35,519 bases of DNA from an uncultured Lachnospiraceae bacterium (lineage in GTDB: Bacteria; Bacillota; Clostridia; Lachnospirales; Lachnospiraceae), in contig CAMWJC010000031.1 of the NCBI GenBank assembly GCA_947174495.1, positions 1 through 35,519 on the forward strand. The letters are read 5' to 3'. Position 1 is the first letter of the stretch, and each line of letters begins with the position of its first letter. Below the pieces are notes generated by a model that had not been told where the DNA came from, did no database searches, and saw only the letters and a program-made list of their open reading frames with translations. Below are positions 1 through 8,663 of this stretch, one piece after another. The position numbers and the translations under genes are program-made.

Positions 1-180
1 TCTCTGTCGGTTCCGGTGTTACATCAGGCGTCGCTGTCGGTGTTTCTGTCGGTGTTGCTGTTGGTGTTTCTGTCGGCGTTGCCGTTGGCGTCACTGTCGG
101 TTTTTCTGTAGGTGTCGGCGTAGGCTCCGGTGTCTTCTCTGGCTTCGGAGTTCTCTTCGGCGTCGGTTTCTCATTCGGAG
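1..180 (-). repeat. Thr/Pro codon repeat of the adhesin stalk
   Basis: Short in-frame repeats encoding TPTATPTETPTATP-type units, seen on the plus strand as recurring GTCGGTGTTTCT / GTCGGCGTT blocks. It is continuous to the left edge, so its full copy number cannot be seen. Such degenerate hexa- and dodecanucleotide repeats often change length between strains and so change stalk length. Confidence 0.75.
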
Positions 181-1819
181 TATGAATCTCCATAGAGTGT
201 GACACATCATCTGCAATAACTCTACCGTTAATCACTCCATTTGCAACAATAGATGCATTGGGAGCAACAACAATTCCCGTAAACTTCTGACTAGTGTTAA
301 TTTGTCCGCTATAATTTCCAAAATTCCATACAACGTATGCTGTTTCTGCTGCATAATCCGTGCTATTGATTGGTACATATAAGTTTATTTCCTTATTTAA
401 GTCTCCTTCTTCTGGAATTACCATGTTAATAACAATCGTAGCACCAATCTCTTTGTTCGCTTCTATCAGTCTTGAAATTATTGCAGGCAGATCATTATCT
501 GTGTTGCCATTAAGCGCATTTACATCAACATCAAAAACAATGATTGCATCCTTGACTTCCTTTTCCGCCATAGAATTTACGATTTCAGTCGCAGCTGTTG
601 CAACTTTCTTGGAAGCCTCCTCATTGCTAAGCTTGCTATTGTTCTTCTCGTCAGCCCAAATTTGATCTACTGCTTCTTTTGCTGCTTCTCCCTGCTCAGC
701 AATCTCATTCAAATTCTTGTCAATTTGAATTTCATCAAGAAATTTTTCTGCATCAATGTTACTATCTTTCAAAGCTGTTTCAAGTGCTGTTTCTACATCC
801 GCCTTTTTATCAGGATCATCCAAATTGGAAAGATCAACCCCGCTGATATCTACAACTTTTACTTCGCCATTTTGATTGTTATGAAGAGTAATATTATCCT
901 TATCACCAACAACCAACGTTGCAACACTATCTTCATCAGGTTTTACTACACCGTGGTTTTCATATTTGTAAATTTGTAAACCATTTTCTGAGGTTGCTGA
1001 ACCAATATAAGAATAATTATCTCCTGTTGCTTTTATTGTTTCTAATCCATCAGAGCGATACTCATTTACAGCGATATTTCCATCTATATGCGTTGTTGTT
1101 GAATACTTATCTGCATAAATCACAAAATTATCAGTCTTGGCAATATCTTCAAGCAGATTATCAATATTTTGCTTTGCCTCCTCTGCTAATTGTCCATCAA
1201 TATCTGTATATTTTACACTATTTGTATTATTTGTATCCGTCACACCCGGAGTGCGGTCTGCTTCAGGCTCACCAGAAGCACTGCCCTCATTCACTATTGT
1301 CCCTGCACTACCTGTTGCTTCTTCTACATCATCGTTCCCATTTATGTTAGCAAACTCTCCCTCTCCGGCATTATCATCTTCTAATGGAACCTCAGAAGGA
1401 CTCGTTAACGTTGGTTCTTTTGCTTCCGGAACCTCCTGTGGCTCCGTTGGAACATCCGCACTCTCTACAGGTGTCTCTACCCCTGCCAGATCCGTGTTAT
1501 CCGGAACTTCCGTCTCTTCTGGGACATCATTGTTTTCGGGAGTTTCAATAACCTCAGTGTCCGGGACCGTTTCTTCCGGATTCTGCGGCTCCTGCGGCTC
1601 CTGCGGCTCCTGCTCTCCCTGATTTTCTTCCAATTCAGAACTGCTGTCCTCTGCCTCCGGCGTATAGACCTTAACTACAGCTTCACCATTCTCATCCACC
1701 CCTACAAAATAATATGTAGTGTCGTTGGATGCATAAGCCGCAATCACATTAATAACAACTATCATATAAACTATGATGATTGCTATCATTCTTTTGGTAC
1801 GCCTCGTTACCTTTTTCAT
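1..1819 (-). CDS. Secreted choice-of-anchor A (collagen-binding-like) adhesin, 3' end beyond window
   Basis: Open reading frame of 606 codons that runs off the left edge with no stop. ATG at 1819 follows AAGGAGG. Residues 1-29 are a signal peptide (MKKVTRRTKRM, then a hydrophobic run ending AYA). Residues about 50-190 are acidic and Glu/Pro/Thr-rich with QEPQEPQEP and many VPE/TEVP units, an extended spacer. A globular part follows; around residues 485-540 it has YVVWNFGNYSG, FTGIVVAPNASI and INGRVIADDV, the signature of choice-of-anchor A domains, related to collagen-binding adhesin modules of Gram-positives. From residue about 550 it becomes a Pro/Thr/Glu stalk (TPTATPTETPTATP). Such stalks usually precede a sortase or membrane anchor, which lies outside the window. 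Inferred role: cell-surface adhesion. The family call is fairly sure; the ligand is unknown. Confidence 0.8.
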   Translation of the reverse strand, partial: MKKVTRRTKRMIAIIIVYMIVVINVIAAYASNDTTYYFVGVDENGEAVVKVYTPEAEDSSSELEENQGEQEPQEPQEPQNPEETVPDTEVIETPENNDVPEETEVPDNTDLAGVETPVESADVPTEPQEVPEAKEPTLTSPSEVPLEDDNAGEGEFANINGNDDVEEATGSAGTIVNEGSASGEPEADRTPGVTDTNNTNSVKYTDIDGQLAEEAKQNIDNLLEDIAKTDNFVIYADKYSTTTHIDGNIAVNEYRSDGLETIKATGDNYSYIGSATSENGLQIYKYENHGVVKPDEDSVATLVVGDKDNITLHNNQNGEVKVVDISGVDLSNLDDPDKKADVETALETALKDSNIDAEKFLDEIQIDKNLNEIAEQGEAAKEAVDQIWADEKNNSKLSNEEASKKVATAATEIVNSMAEKEVKDAIIVFDVDVNALNGNTDNDLPAIISRLIEANKEIGATIVINMVIPEEGDLNKEINLYVPINSTDYAAETAYVVWNFGNYSGQINTSQKFTGIVVAPNASIVANGVINGRVIADDVSHSMEIHTPNEKPTPKRTPKPEKTPEPTPTPTEKPTVTPTATPTETPTATPTETPTATPDVTPEPTE

Positions 1820-1945
1820 TTTAATTCCTCCTTCAGAATCCATTACCTCTGACTTCTATTCCAATCCATGTGTTGTACAATCTGTCCAACACTCATTCAT
1901 CGCCTGTACTTAAAGTATGAGAACCAAATCCCATTTCATGATAAT

Positions 1946-1975
1946 TATACACCTTCTTGCCATCTCATTTCAAGT
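1946..1975 (-). promoter_or_regulatory. Promoter of the adhesin gene
   Basis: On the minus strand TTGAAA (1975-1970), an 18-bp spacer, then a consensus TATAAT (1951-1946). It gives a 5' UTR of about 120 nt before the AAGGAGG site. Within that UTR GTGTTG and CAACAC (about 1872-1894) could pair as a weak hairpin. Confidence 0.7.
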
Positions 1976-2139
1976 ACTTTAGGACTATTTTTTTAGAATT
2001 GTTTAATATTTATAAATATAAAAATAAAAATATCATATCTACTACTTAAATCGTTTATTTTCCTGTTTTTCTTTAGTCTTATAATACTTTTATGCACTTT
2101 TGTGAATGATTGTGACCAATATTTTTAAAACTATTTTGC

Positions 2140-2186
2140 TCAAAAAGAAACAGTCGGCGGAAAATATGCCTTTTTCCCACCGACTT
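2140..2186 (-). terminator. Rho-independent terminator downstream of GH31 gene
   Basis: On the minus strand a 13-bp stem with two G-T wobbles (arms 2185-2173 and 2164-2152) is followed by TGTTTCTTTTT. It lies about 165 nt after the GH31 stop codon. The stretch 1976-2349 otherwise holds only AT-rich sequence with no ORF I can support. Confidence 0.7.
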
Positions 2187-2349
2187 GTGTCTAAAATATT
2201 GTGTTGAAACGTGCTTAAATAAAAATATATTATCAATACTTATTTATATCAAATAAAAACTTGACTTTTATTGGCTTAAAATAAAATTATATTGACTAAT
2301 CTCATTTGCTCAAAAATTCCCTTTCCACTTTTTGTGCAATTTGAACAAA

Positions 2350-4380
2350 TCAAAATAATTCTCTAACCCTCTCATCTCTCGTAAACACCGGAATTACATC
2401 GATCGGCGCATAAGCATTAACTGTCTGTCCGCCCTTCCATTTCTTTCCGGTGAATACCTCCGTCCATTCTGCACCCTCGGGTAGATATACTTCCCGATTA
2501 GTAACGCCTGCTTCCATCACAGGGGCAACAAGCACAGATTTTCCAAACATGTAGGCATCCTCTGTATCCCACGCTCTTTGGTCCTCAGGGAAATCAAAGA
2601 ATAAAGGTCGCATCACCGGCTCGCCGGTTCTGCTTGCCGCTTCCATGCATTCCCGCACATAGGGGCGGAGCTTTTCGCGGATCAGCAGATACTTCTTCAG
2701 TATTTCATAATTCTCTTCCCCGAAACTCCACACTTCGTTAGCCTGTCCGGAAGTAAGCTGTCTTACGCCGTTAATAAATTCCTGTTCTCTCTCAAACCAT
2801 GGAGAACGTTCTCCGTGCATCCGGAATACCGGACAGAAGGCTCCCCACGCAAACCAGCGTACCAGAAGCTCCTTAAAAGCCGGATCTGAGATATCGCCGC
2901 CGATGAATCCGCCAATATCGGAAGTCCACCATGGAATTCCTGCCATTCCCATATTCAAACCTGCCTGAAGCTGTTCTCTCATGGCACGGAAGGTAGAACT
3001 GATATCGCCGGACCAGGTAAGCACACCATATTTCTGGCTTCCTGCCCATGCACAGCGCACCAGGCTCATGATTTCCTTTTCGCCCTCTGCTTTCAGTCCT
3101 TCATAAAAGCCTTTCGCATACATAACCGGATAAATATTGGTACACTGCAGCGCCGGTCCTGCATAATAACGGTAGTTATCAAACTCGTAAGATCCATATT
3201 CCGGTTCCGCTTCATCTAACCAAAAAATGCGAATTCCCTTTTTGTAATAATTTTCTTTGCATTTCTGCCATACAAAATTTCTTGCGCCTGGATGAGTAGC
3301 ATCATAAAACGTGGTATTTCCCATCCATGTCATATGATTTGCATTTCCACGGTCATTCCGCACCAAATATCCCTTTTCGGACATTTCTCTGTAATTTTCG
3401 CATCGTTCATCCACCGTAGGCCATACGGAAACCACAGTTTCAATTCCCAGCTCCTTTAATTCCTTCACCATTGCATCCGGATCCGGCCAGTCTCTGGGCT
3501 CAAATTTAAATTCTCCCTGCATGGTCCAGTGGAAAAAGTCTACCACAATGGCATCCATGGGAAGACCTCTTCTCTTATGCTCTCTTGCTACCTCAAGAAT
3601 CTCTTCCTGTGTCCGGTAACGAAGCTTACACTGCCAGTATCCCATACCGTACTCCGGCATCATGGGTGTTCTTCCGGTTGCCGCACTGTACTGTTCCATA
3701 ATCTCCGCAGGAGTATCGCCGGCGGTAATAAAGTAATCCATCTTACGGGTAGATCTGGCATGCCACTCGGTCTTATTTGCACCAAATATTACTGTACCCA
3801 CTGCCGGATTATTCCAAAAGAATCCATAACCTCTGCTGGATACCATAAACGGTACGCTTGCCTGACTATTTCTGTGCTCCAGCTCCAGAATAGCACCCTT
3901 TTTGTTTAAATTCTTCTCCTGATACTGGCCCATACCATAGATACGTTCGTCATCAAAGGCCTCAAATCTTGCAGTCAGGGTAAAATCGGAAGTTCCCGTA
4001 ATAGGCTTCATCTCTCTTCCTGCCACTCCGATAGGAACCGCATAACGGCAGATTCGTTCGCGGTTACGCCAGTATTCAGCTGTGAGCAGTTCTCCCTTCT
4101 GATTATAAAAGCTGATCCAGCCCTCGGGATTGATCTTCACGGTAAGTTTTCCGTTTACCAGCGTATATTCCTTGCCCATCATGTGATACTTGGACCACTC
4201 TTCCCCGCGATACCAGGGATCTGTAATATCCAATTCTTTCACTGTGATTTCGGGAATACACTCCTCAACCTTTTCTGTCAGTGCCCAGTCATTTTTATCC
4301 ATCTTCGGCTCACAGGTCATTCTGACTCTGATGGAGTTTTTCCCCCATGCTTCAATCCATACCATAGATACGTTCGTCAT
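2350..4380 (-). CDS. GH31 glycoside hydrolase, main part, out of frame with its native start
   Basis: Contains almost the whole GH31 enzyme (alpha-glucosidase / alpha-xylosidase clan, retaining). The N-terminal beta-sandwich is followed by the catalytic barrel: VVDFFHW, then IFWLDEAEPEYG (about 3190-3225) carrying the likely nucleophile Asp, and SGDISSTF (about 2990-3015) carrying the likely acid/base Asp; RMHGERSPW comes later. No signal peptide is seen, so it is probably cytoplasmic. The native 5' end (4843) is separated from this frame by the 427-bp duplication. The open frame begins only inside the duplicated copy, with ATG at 4380 (GAGG six bases upstream) or 4365. Translation from there would give MTNVSM followed by VWIEAWGKN, replacing 18 native residues by 6. 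Whether it is translated is unknown. Without the duplication the protein would be 688 residues, a normal length. Substrate cannot be assigned. Confidence 0.75.
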   Translation of the reverse strand: MTNVSMVWIEAWGKNSIRVRMTCEPKMDKNDWALTEKVEECIPEITVKELDITDPWYRGEEWSKYHMMGKEYTLVNGKLTVKINPEGWISFYNQKGELLTAEYWRNRERICRYAVPIGVAGREMKPITGTSDFTLTARFEAFDDERIYGMGQYQEKNLNKKGAILELEHRNSQASVPFMVSSRGYGFFWNNPAVGTVIFGANKTEWHARSTRKMDYFITAGDTPAEIMEQYSAATGRTPMMPEYGMGYWQCKLRYRTQEEILEVAREHKRRGLPMDAIVVDFFHWTMQGEFKFEPRDWPDPDAMVKELKELGIETVVSVWPTVDERCENYREMSEKGYLVRNDRGNANHMTWMGNTTFYDATHPGARNFVWQKCKENYYKKGIRIFWLDEAEPEYGSYEFDNYRYYAGPALQCTNIYPVMYAKGFYEGLKAEGEKEIMSLVRCAWAGSQKYGVLTWSGDISSTFRAMREQLQAGLNMGMAGIPWWTSDIGGFIGGDISDPAFKELLVRWFAWGAFCPVFRMHGERSPWFEREQEFINGVRQLTSGQANEVWSFGEENYEILKKYLLIREKLRPYVRECMEAASRTGEPVMRPLFFDFPEDQRAWDTEDAYMFGKSVLVAPVMEAGVTNREVYLPEGAEWTEVFTGKKWKGGQTVNAYAPIDVIPVFTRDERVRELF

Positions 4381-4790
4381 CAAAGGCCTCAAATCTTGCA
4401 GTCAGGGTAAAATCGGAAGTTCCCGTAATAGGCTTCATCTCTCTTCCTGCCACTCCGATAGGAACCGCATAACGGCAGATTCGTTCGCGGTTACGCCAGT
4501 ATTCAGCTGTGAGCAGTTCTCCCTTCTGATTATAAAAGCTGATCCAGCCCTCGGGATTGATCTTCACGGTAAGTTTTCCGTTTACCAGCGTATATTCCTT
4601 GCCCATCATGTGATACTTGGACCACTCTTCCCCGCGATACCAGGGATCTGTAATATCCAATTCTTTCACTGTGATTTCGGGAATACACTCCTCAACCTTT
4701 TCTGTCAGTGCCCAGTCATTTTTATCCATCTTCGGCTCACAGGTCATTCTGACTCTGATGGAGTTTTTCCCCCATGCTTCAATCCATACC
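3930..4790. repeat. Exact 427-bp tandem duplication inside the GH31 gene
   Basis: Bases 3930-4356 and 4357-4783 are identical as read by eye. The 7-mer CCATACC stands at 3930, 4357 and 4784, so both junctions share it as microhomology. 427 is not a multiple of three, so two copies break the frame and one copy restores a 688-residue protein. Confidence 0.9.
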
Positions 4791-4843
4791 TGACTCGCTC
4801 CATTTCCAATCACAAGTCTGTTTTCTTCTTGTCTTACTGTCAT
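4352..4843 (-). pseudogene. GH31 N-terminal fragment carrying the native start
   Basis: ATG at 4843 is preceded by GGAGGG (4857-4852) at 8-nt spacing, so this is the native start of the GH31 gene. The 163-residue product holds the N-terminal beta-sandwich (from MTVRQEENRLVIGNG to DERIYGM) and then shifts frame at the duplication junction, ending in TGA at 4354-4352. The same N-terminal segment is present again, in the other frame, in the downstream ORF. The fragment has no catalytic residues. Its stop lies 9 nt past the downstream ATG at 4365, an arrangement that could allow termination-reinitiation. Confidence 0.75.
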
Positions 4844-4859
4844 TACAGCTGCCCTCCAC

Positions 4860-4896
4860 GTAAAATAAAACTGACACCTGTACATTCAGGTATCAG
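4860..4896 (-). terminator. Terminator between the ABC operon and GH31
   Basis: On the minus strand CTGATACCTG and CAGGTGTCAG (4896-4871) form a 10-bp stem with one wobble, followed by TTTTATTTTA. It ends the GntR-ABC operon. Only about 28 nt separate it from the GH31 start, leaving no room for a separate GH31 promoter, so GH31 would depend on readthrough or the hairpin is an attenuator. Confidence 0.7.
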
Positions 4897-4949
4897 CTTT
4901 ATTTTACCCTATTTGGATTACGATTTCCACTTAATTATTTGTCACATAA

Positions 4950-7247
4950 TTATTTGTCTGCTATCTGAAAAGCCGTATCCTTCATTACAAAATCAGGAAC
5001 CTCATCTTCCTTAAATTTATAGCTCGCCGTGGTTCCATGTGTCCTGTTCATGCTGCTTTCTGCTTTAAAATATACCACCACCTCATAGTCCGGATCGTAC
5101 ATAGCTCCATTATCCCACCTGTTAGATAACATTCCTTCCGCATAAATACAATCGGCAATCTGCTCAATGTCAGCCTTCTGTGTATAATCGGCATATCGTC
5201 TGGTGTCAATCTCATTGGCTCCAAAGCCCTCTGCTGTGACCTCCAGATCATTCAAAAAGTCCTCCGCTCCTCCGGTTCTCTGAAGCTCTTGAAGCTTTAA
5301 ATTTGCTTCGGAATTATAATTTTTGATGTAGATCCGATCAATATCTTCCACAACTACCTGCCGTTCCATGTAGAAGCCAAACTTTTTCAGACAGGCAATG
5401 CTATTGTCATAGAAAGGATAAATATTGATCCCCATTTCTTGCGTTGCAGTGGCTCTTCCATACACTTCATCTGACAGATTCCTTTTAAATTCAATCCGGA
5501 TAACACCTGTTGGTGTACTATCTTTTATCTTAGTAAAATTATAAAACTCCATATCCTCCTGATAGCATTCCAAAAGCTCCAGAAGTTCCGGCTTTGTCAG
5601 TTTCTGTTCATATACCGTATTTCCATAATAAGCACTGATCTCGTACCTGTCATTCTCTTCAATGATCCGGGAAAGTCTGTCCGATGCGCCCATCAGATAA
5701 CCTTCTTTAAATTCATCGGAGCCAATAATGCGGTCAAGATATCCGGTGGAAGCTTCATCATTTACATCAATCCATATTCTACGCATCACTTCCCTGCCGC
5801 TTTTTAACCGGTAAGTAATTCGCGCTTCGCTCCAATAAGCATTCGAAACAAAAGCAAGATCACTGTTATATCTTCTGTTCTCATTTTCCTCCATATCCTT
5901 ATAATACTTTTCCATTGAGTATTCTACCAACTTGCACACATCTTCCGCATTGGTCAGATACATATATCGATCCACGTAATCCCGTCCCGACAGGTCTTCA
6001 TGCTCCGGTTCAAACCAGAGAGATCTGTAATCTGCGTTATCATATTGGTAAGGGTAAAATGCGATACTCTCCACATCATCCGCATCCGGAATGTAACTGT
6101 CAAAATGCAGCAGATCATATCGATAACAGCAAAATATCATTGCAACAATAGCTCCGCTTATGAGGATATGACGCTTTTGGTGAAGGGCGCCTTTGATATC
6201 AAACTCGTAAAGCACCTGAATCACGGCACAGCCTAAAATCGTTGCCAGAGCAAGTGCAAAAAAGACATATCCGCCTCTCTGCAGTCCCCAATCCGGAGAA
6301 TAATTCACATCGCTTGCTATCAGCTCGCCCACTATCAATGCCATGGGAACCACCAGCAGAATCTTGATGACGGGCTTCGTGAATTCGAATACCATCGCCT
6401 TCCCAGCCCCCTCTGCCGGACGTTTCAAATAGGCAAGATAACCAAGACCCCCCACCAAAACCGCAAATACCATCATCAGCACAATCATTTTCACCTGACC
6501 TGTCATAGACGATGGGGAACTAACGATCTCGGCATACATGGTAAAAGGTGAGAACCGCAGGTTCTTTGGACTTGACCGCCAGGTAAAATAGCGGAAAAAT
6601 CGCGATTTGTAAACATGATCCGTATCGCGGACTAACCATTCATACAGGCAGAACACCAGAAATCCCATGCCGGTAATCACTATATTTCCCGTCATCATCA
6701 CCGCAAGCATCGCCATATGGTAAACGCATAAGTATAAAAGCAAATGAATAAACAACGCCTGAAAGATCACTTTTACTGTTCCTGCATTCAGCCCTTGGTT
6801 TCCTACCGCAATCAGCATTCCGATAACCAGTCCCGAAAGATGTGGAATTAAGTAAAGAAGAATCCCGTTCAGCCAAATGATCAGAAACCTCTTTGAACGT
6901 TTCACCGGCATTCCCATATAAAAGTCAATCTTCTTCCTGCTATATAGCCAGGAAAAGCCCTGTACTGCGCTTATCACTGCCAAAATCACTGTCAGGATAA
7001 AAAGAATATCAGAAAAACCCAATATATCTTTTATCGTAATCAGCATATCTTCATGAATAATTTTTTCCGCCATTTCGGCTCCGTATCTTGAAATCGTCCA
7101 TTCCGCCTGCCGATGGATCTGACTGATACGCAACGCAACATAAAGAGGCAGAAGCAACATAAATCCAAGGGCAGAAATCACCCATACCCACAAACGCCTT
7201 TTACTGTTTTCCTTCATACTAACCAAGAATGAGCTTTTTGATGTCAT
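4950..7247 (-). CDS. ABC transporter permease, large two-part form
   Basis: 765-residue membrane protein, the permease partner of the ATPase encoded just upstream. The N-terminal half (residues about 1-365) has roughly ten hydrophobic segments, beginning LWVWVISALGFMLLLPLYV, as in ABC-2-type permeases. The C-terminal half (about 370-765) is hydrophilic, acidic and Tyr-rich, probably outside the membrane. I associate this layout with the Lachnospiraceae permeases carrying a DUF6449-type tail, but cannot confirm it by search. ATG at 7247 has GGAGG nine bases upstream and overlaps the ATPase gene by 29 nt, so the two are translationally coupled. YtrA-linked ABC systems are often induced by cell-wall antibiotics; the substrate here is unknown. 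Confidence 0.75.
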   Translation of the reverse strand: MTSKSSFLVSMKENSKRRLWVWVISALGFMLLLPLYVALRISQIHRQAEWTISRYGAEMAEKIIHEDMLITIKDILGFSDILFILTVILAVISAVQGFSWLYSRKKIDFYMGMPVKRSKRFLIIWLNGILLYLIPHLSGLVIGMLIAVGNQGLNAGTVKVIFQALFIHLLLYLCVYHMAMLAVMMTGNIVITGMGFLVFCLYEWLVRDTDHVYKSRFFRYFTWRSSPKNLRFSPFTMYAEIVSSPSSMTGQVKMIVLMMVFAVLVGGLGYLAYLKRPAEGAGKAMVFEFTKPVIKILLVVPMALIVGELIASDVNYSPDWGLQRGGYVFFALALATILGCAVIQVLYEFDIKGALHQKRHILISGAIVAMIFCCYRYDLLHFDSYIPDADDVESIAFYPYQYDNADYRSLWFEPEHEDLSGRDYVDRYMYLTNAEDVCKLVEYSMEKYYKDMEENENRRYNSDLAFVSNAYWSEARITYRLKSGREVMRRIWIDVNDEASTGYLDRIIGSDEFKEGYLMGASDRLSRIIEENDRYEISAYYGNTVYEQKLTKPELLELLECYQEDMEFYNFTKIKDSTPTGVIRIEFKRNLSDEVYGRATATQEMGINIYPFYDNSIACLKKFGFYMERQVVVEDIDRIYIKNYNSEANLKLQELQRTGGAEDFLNDLEVTAEGFGANEIDTRRYADYTQKADIEQIADCIYAEGMLSNRWDNGAMYDPDYEVVVYFKAESSMNRTHGTTASYKFKEDEVPDFVMKDTAFQIADK

Positions 7248-8124
7248 AGCCTACCACCTCCGTTTCGCTGATAAATATCTCTTCCAGAGAAAGAGGCAGT
7301 GCCTCAAAAAACACGGTGTTTACCGTAGCAAATGCAGCGATGACCTCCGCCCGGTTTCCTCTGATCGTCATAATATTTAAAGAGCCTCTCTTTTCATTCT
7401 TCATAATGTCCATAGTGGAAACAATGCGCTCCTCATCACCGGTGGTCTTGAATACGCACTGGATCTTCTGAATATTGCACTTCATATCCTCCAGATCCTT
7501 GGACAGCAGGATACCTCCTTTATGCAAAAGACCTACAAAATCACAGATATCTTCAAGCTCCCTTAAATTGTGGGAAGCAACGACAGGTGTCAGCCCTCTG
7601 CGCTCCATCTCACTTGCAAAGATGCTTTTTACCCCCTGACGCATTACCGGATCCAGACCGTCAAAGGTCTCGTCGCATAACAGATACTTAGCTCCGCTGC
7701 ACACACCGCAGATCAGAGCAAGCTGCTTTCGCATTCCCTTGGAATAGGTATTTATTTTTCTCTTTTTATCCAACCCGAAATTGACCAGATAATTATAGAA
7801 ATCATCTACTGCAAATTCCGGATAAATACTGCACAAATACTTTTGCATATCAGCTGCATTGGAATTCGCAAAAAAGTAAGGTTCATCCGCTATGAAATAG
7901 ATATTTTTCTTAGCTTCCATATTATCAAATACCGGAAGTCCATCCACAGTAATCTCCCCCTCGTCAGGCCTCAGCACTCCTGCTGCCATTCGAAGAACAG
8001 TACTTTTCCCGGCTCCATTGGTTCCAATCAGACCAAACACTGTGTTTTCTTTAATTGTCACGCTGATATTATCCGCAGCCTTTATCCTGTCATAACACTT
8101 GGTTACATTTCTGATCTCAATCAT
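7219..8124 (-). CDS. ABC transporter ATP-binding protein (YtrB-like)
   Basis: 301 residues. Walker A is GTNGAGKSTVLR near residue 35; the signature region is YSKGMRKQLAL; Walker B with the catalytic Glu is YLLCDETFDGLD; the switch His is in VASHNLRELED. The degenerate signature (YSKGM instead of LSGGQ) is common in this export-type subfamily. ATG at 8124 has GGAGG upstream and overlaps the GntR gene by 8 nt; its own end overlaps the permease. The order regulator-ATPase-permease is the usual YtrA-type operon. It supplies ATP hydrolysis for the permease at the inner face of the membrane. Confidence 0.88.
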   Translation of the reverse strand: MIEIRNVTKCYDRIKAADNISVTIKENTVFGLIGTNGAGKSTVLRMAAGVLRPDEGEITVDGLPVFDNMEAKKNIYFIADEPYFFANSNAADMQKYLCSIYPEFAVDDFYNYLVNFGLDKKRKINTYSKGMRKQLALICGVCSGAKYLLCDETFDGLDPVMRQGVKSIFASEMERRGLTPVVASHNLRELEDICDFVGLLHKGGILLSKDLEDMKCNIQKIQCVFKTTGDEERIVSTMDIMKNEKRGSLNIMTIRGNRAEVIAAFATVNTVFFEALPLSLEEIFISETEVVGYDIKKLILG

Positions 8125-8482
8125 ACGCTCCTCCCTCTTTGATGCACTCTATCAGTTCATCTTCCGTAATACCGATCCCTGCGGCAGTTTTACAGATCTC
8201 TGCAAGGCTGGCAAAAATTTCTTCCTTATATTTCTGTAAAAGCAGTTCTCTGTCGGAAACAAAATTGCCCTTTCCCTTGACAGTGTAAATATATCCCTGC
8301 CGCTCCAGCTCCGCATATGCCCGCTGGATGGTATTGGGATTAATGGAAAGATCCACTGCCAGATTCCGCACAGAAGGCATCTTATCATCCGCCTTGATAA
8401 CGCCACGCAGAATCAGTATCCGAAATCTCTCAACTACCTGTTCATAGATCGGTCTTGCGTCTCTATAATCTATGGGTATCAT
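8117..8482 (-). CDS. GntR-family transcriptional regulator, YtrA type
   Basis: 121 residues from ATG 8482, chosen over an upstream in-frame start because AAAGGAG lies directly before it. The winged-helix N-terminus has PIYEQVVERFRILILRG, MPSVRNLAVDL, INPNTIQRAYAELERQGY and VKGKGNFV, classic GntR. Only about 45 residues follow, too short for a ligand domain, as in the YtrA subfamily. It is the first gene of the operon with the ABC ATPase and permease and most likely represses its own operon through the dyad at 8526-8544 (inference). Confidence 0.9.
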   Translation of the reverse strand: MIPIDYRDARPIYEQVVERFRILILRGVIKADDKMPSVRNLAVDLSINPNTIQRAYAELERQGYIYTVKGKGNFVSDRELLLQKYKEEIFASLAEICKTAAGIGITEDELIECIKEGGAYD

Positions 8483-8525
8483 TCGACTCCTTTCCGAAGT
8501 ACACAATTGTGCTTCTGTATGCAGT

Positions 8526-8544
8526 GTACTATTAGTATTAATAC
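8526..8544 (-). promoter_or_regulatory. Candidate YtrA-type operator
   Basis: Imperfect 19-bp dyad GTACTATTAGTATTAATAC (7 of 9 half-site positions match) just upstream of the GntR gene. A possible promoter on the minus strand, TTGCTA-17-TACCAT (about 8578-8550), would place the dyad at the transcription start. GntR/YtrA regulators bind such dyads in their own promoters; the assignment here is inferred. Confidence 0.45.
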
Positions 8545-8607
8545 AGTTATGGTAGCATTGTTTTCCCTGTATAGCAAGCCATAGGGGAATACATTAATAA
8601 AAGGTTA

Positions 8608-8649
8608 ATAAACATAAAATTAGGCGCCCATATTATTATGAGCGCCTAA
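8608..8649 (-). terminator. Rho-independent terminator of gpmI
   Basis: On the minus strand a 13-bp stem (TTAGGCGCTCATA / TATGGGCGCCTAA, one wobble) with loop ATAA, then TTTTATGTTTATT. It sits 14 nt after the gpmI stop codon. Confidence 0.88.
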
Positions 8650-8663
8650 CATAATCTGATATT

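Noticed and set aside
1137-1622. Open plus-strand frame rich in Ser/Gly/Thr
   Set aside because: Antisense shadow of the acidic, Pro-rich part of the adhesin; no ribosome site and low-complexity because of the repeats on the other strand.
2186-2349. TTGACT and TATATT-like boxes in the AT-rich gap
   Set aside because: Spacing does not fit and no gene follows on the plus strand.
4190-5014. 274-codon plus-strand frame across the GH31 duplication
   Set aside because: Long only because the duplicated 427 bp lack stops in that antisense frame; the sequence contains the same stretch twice and matches no family.
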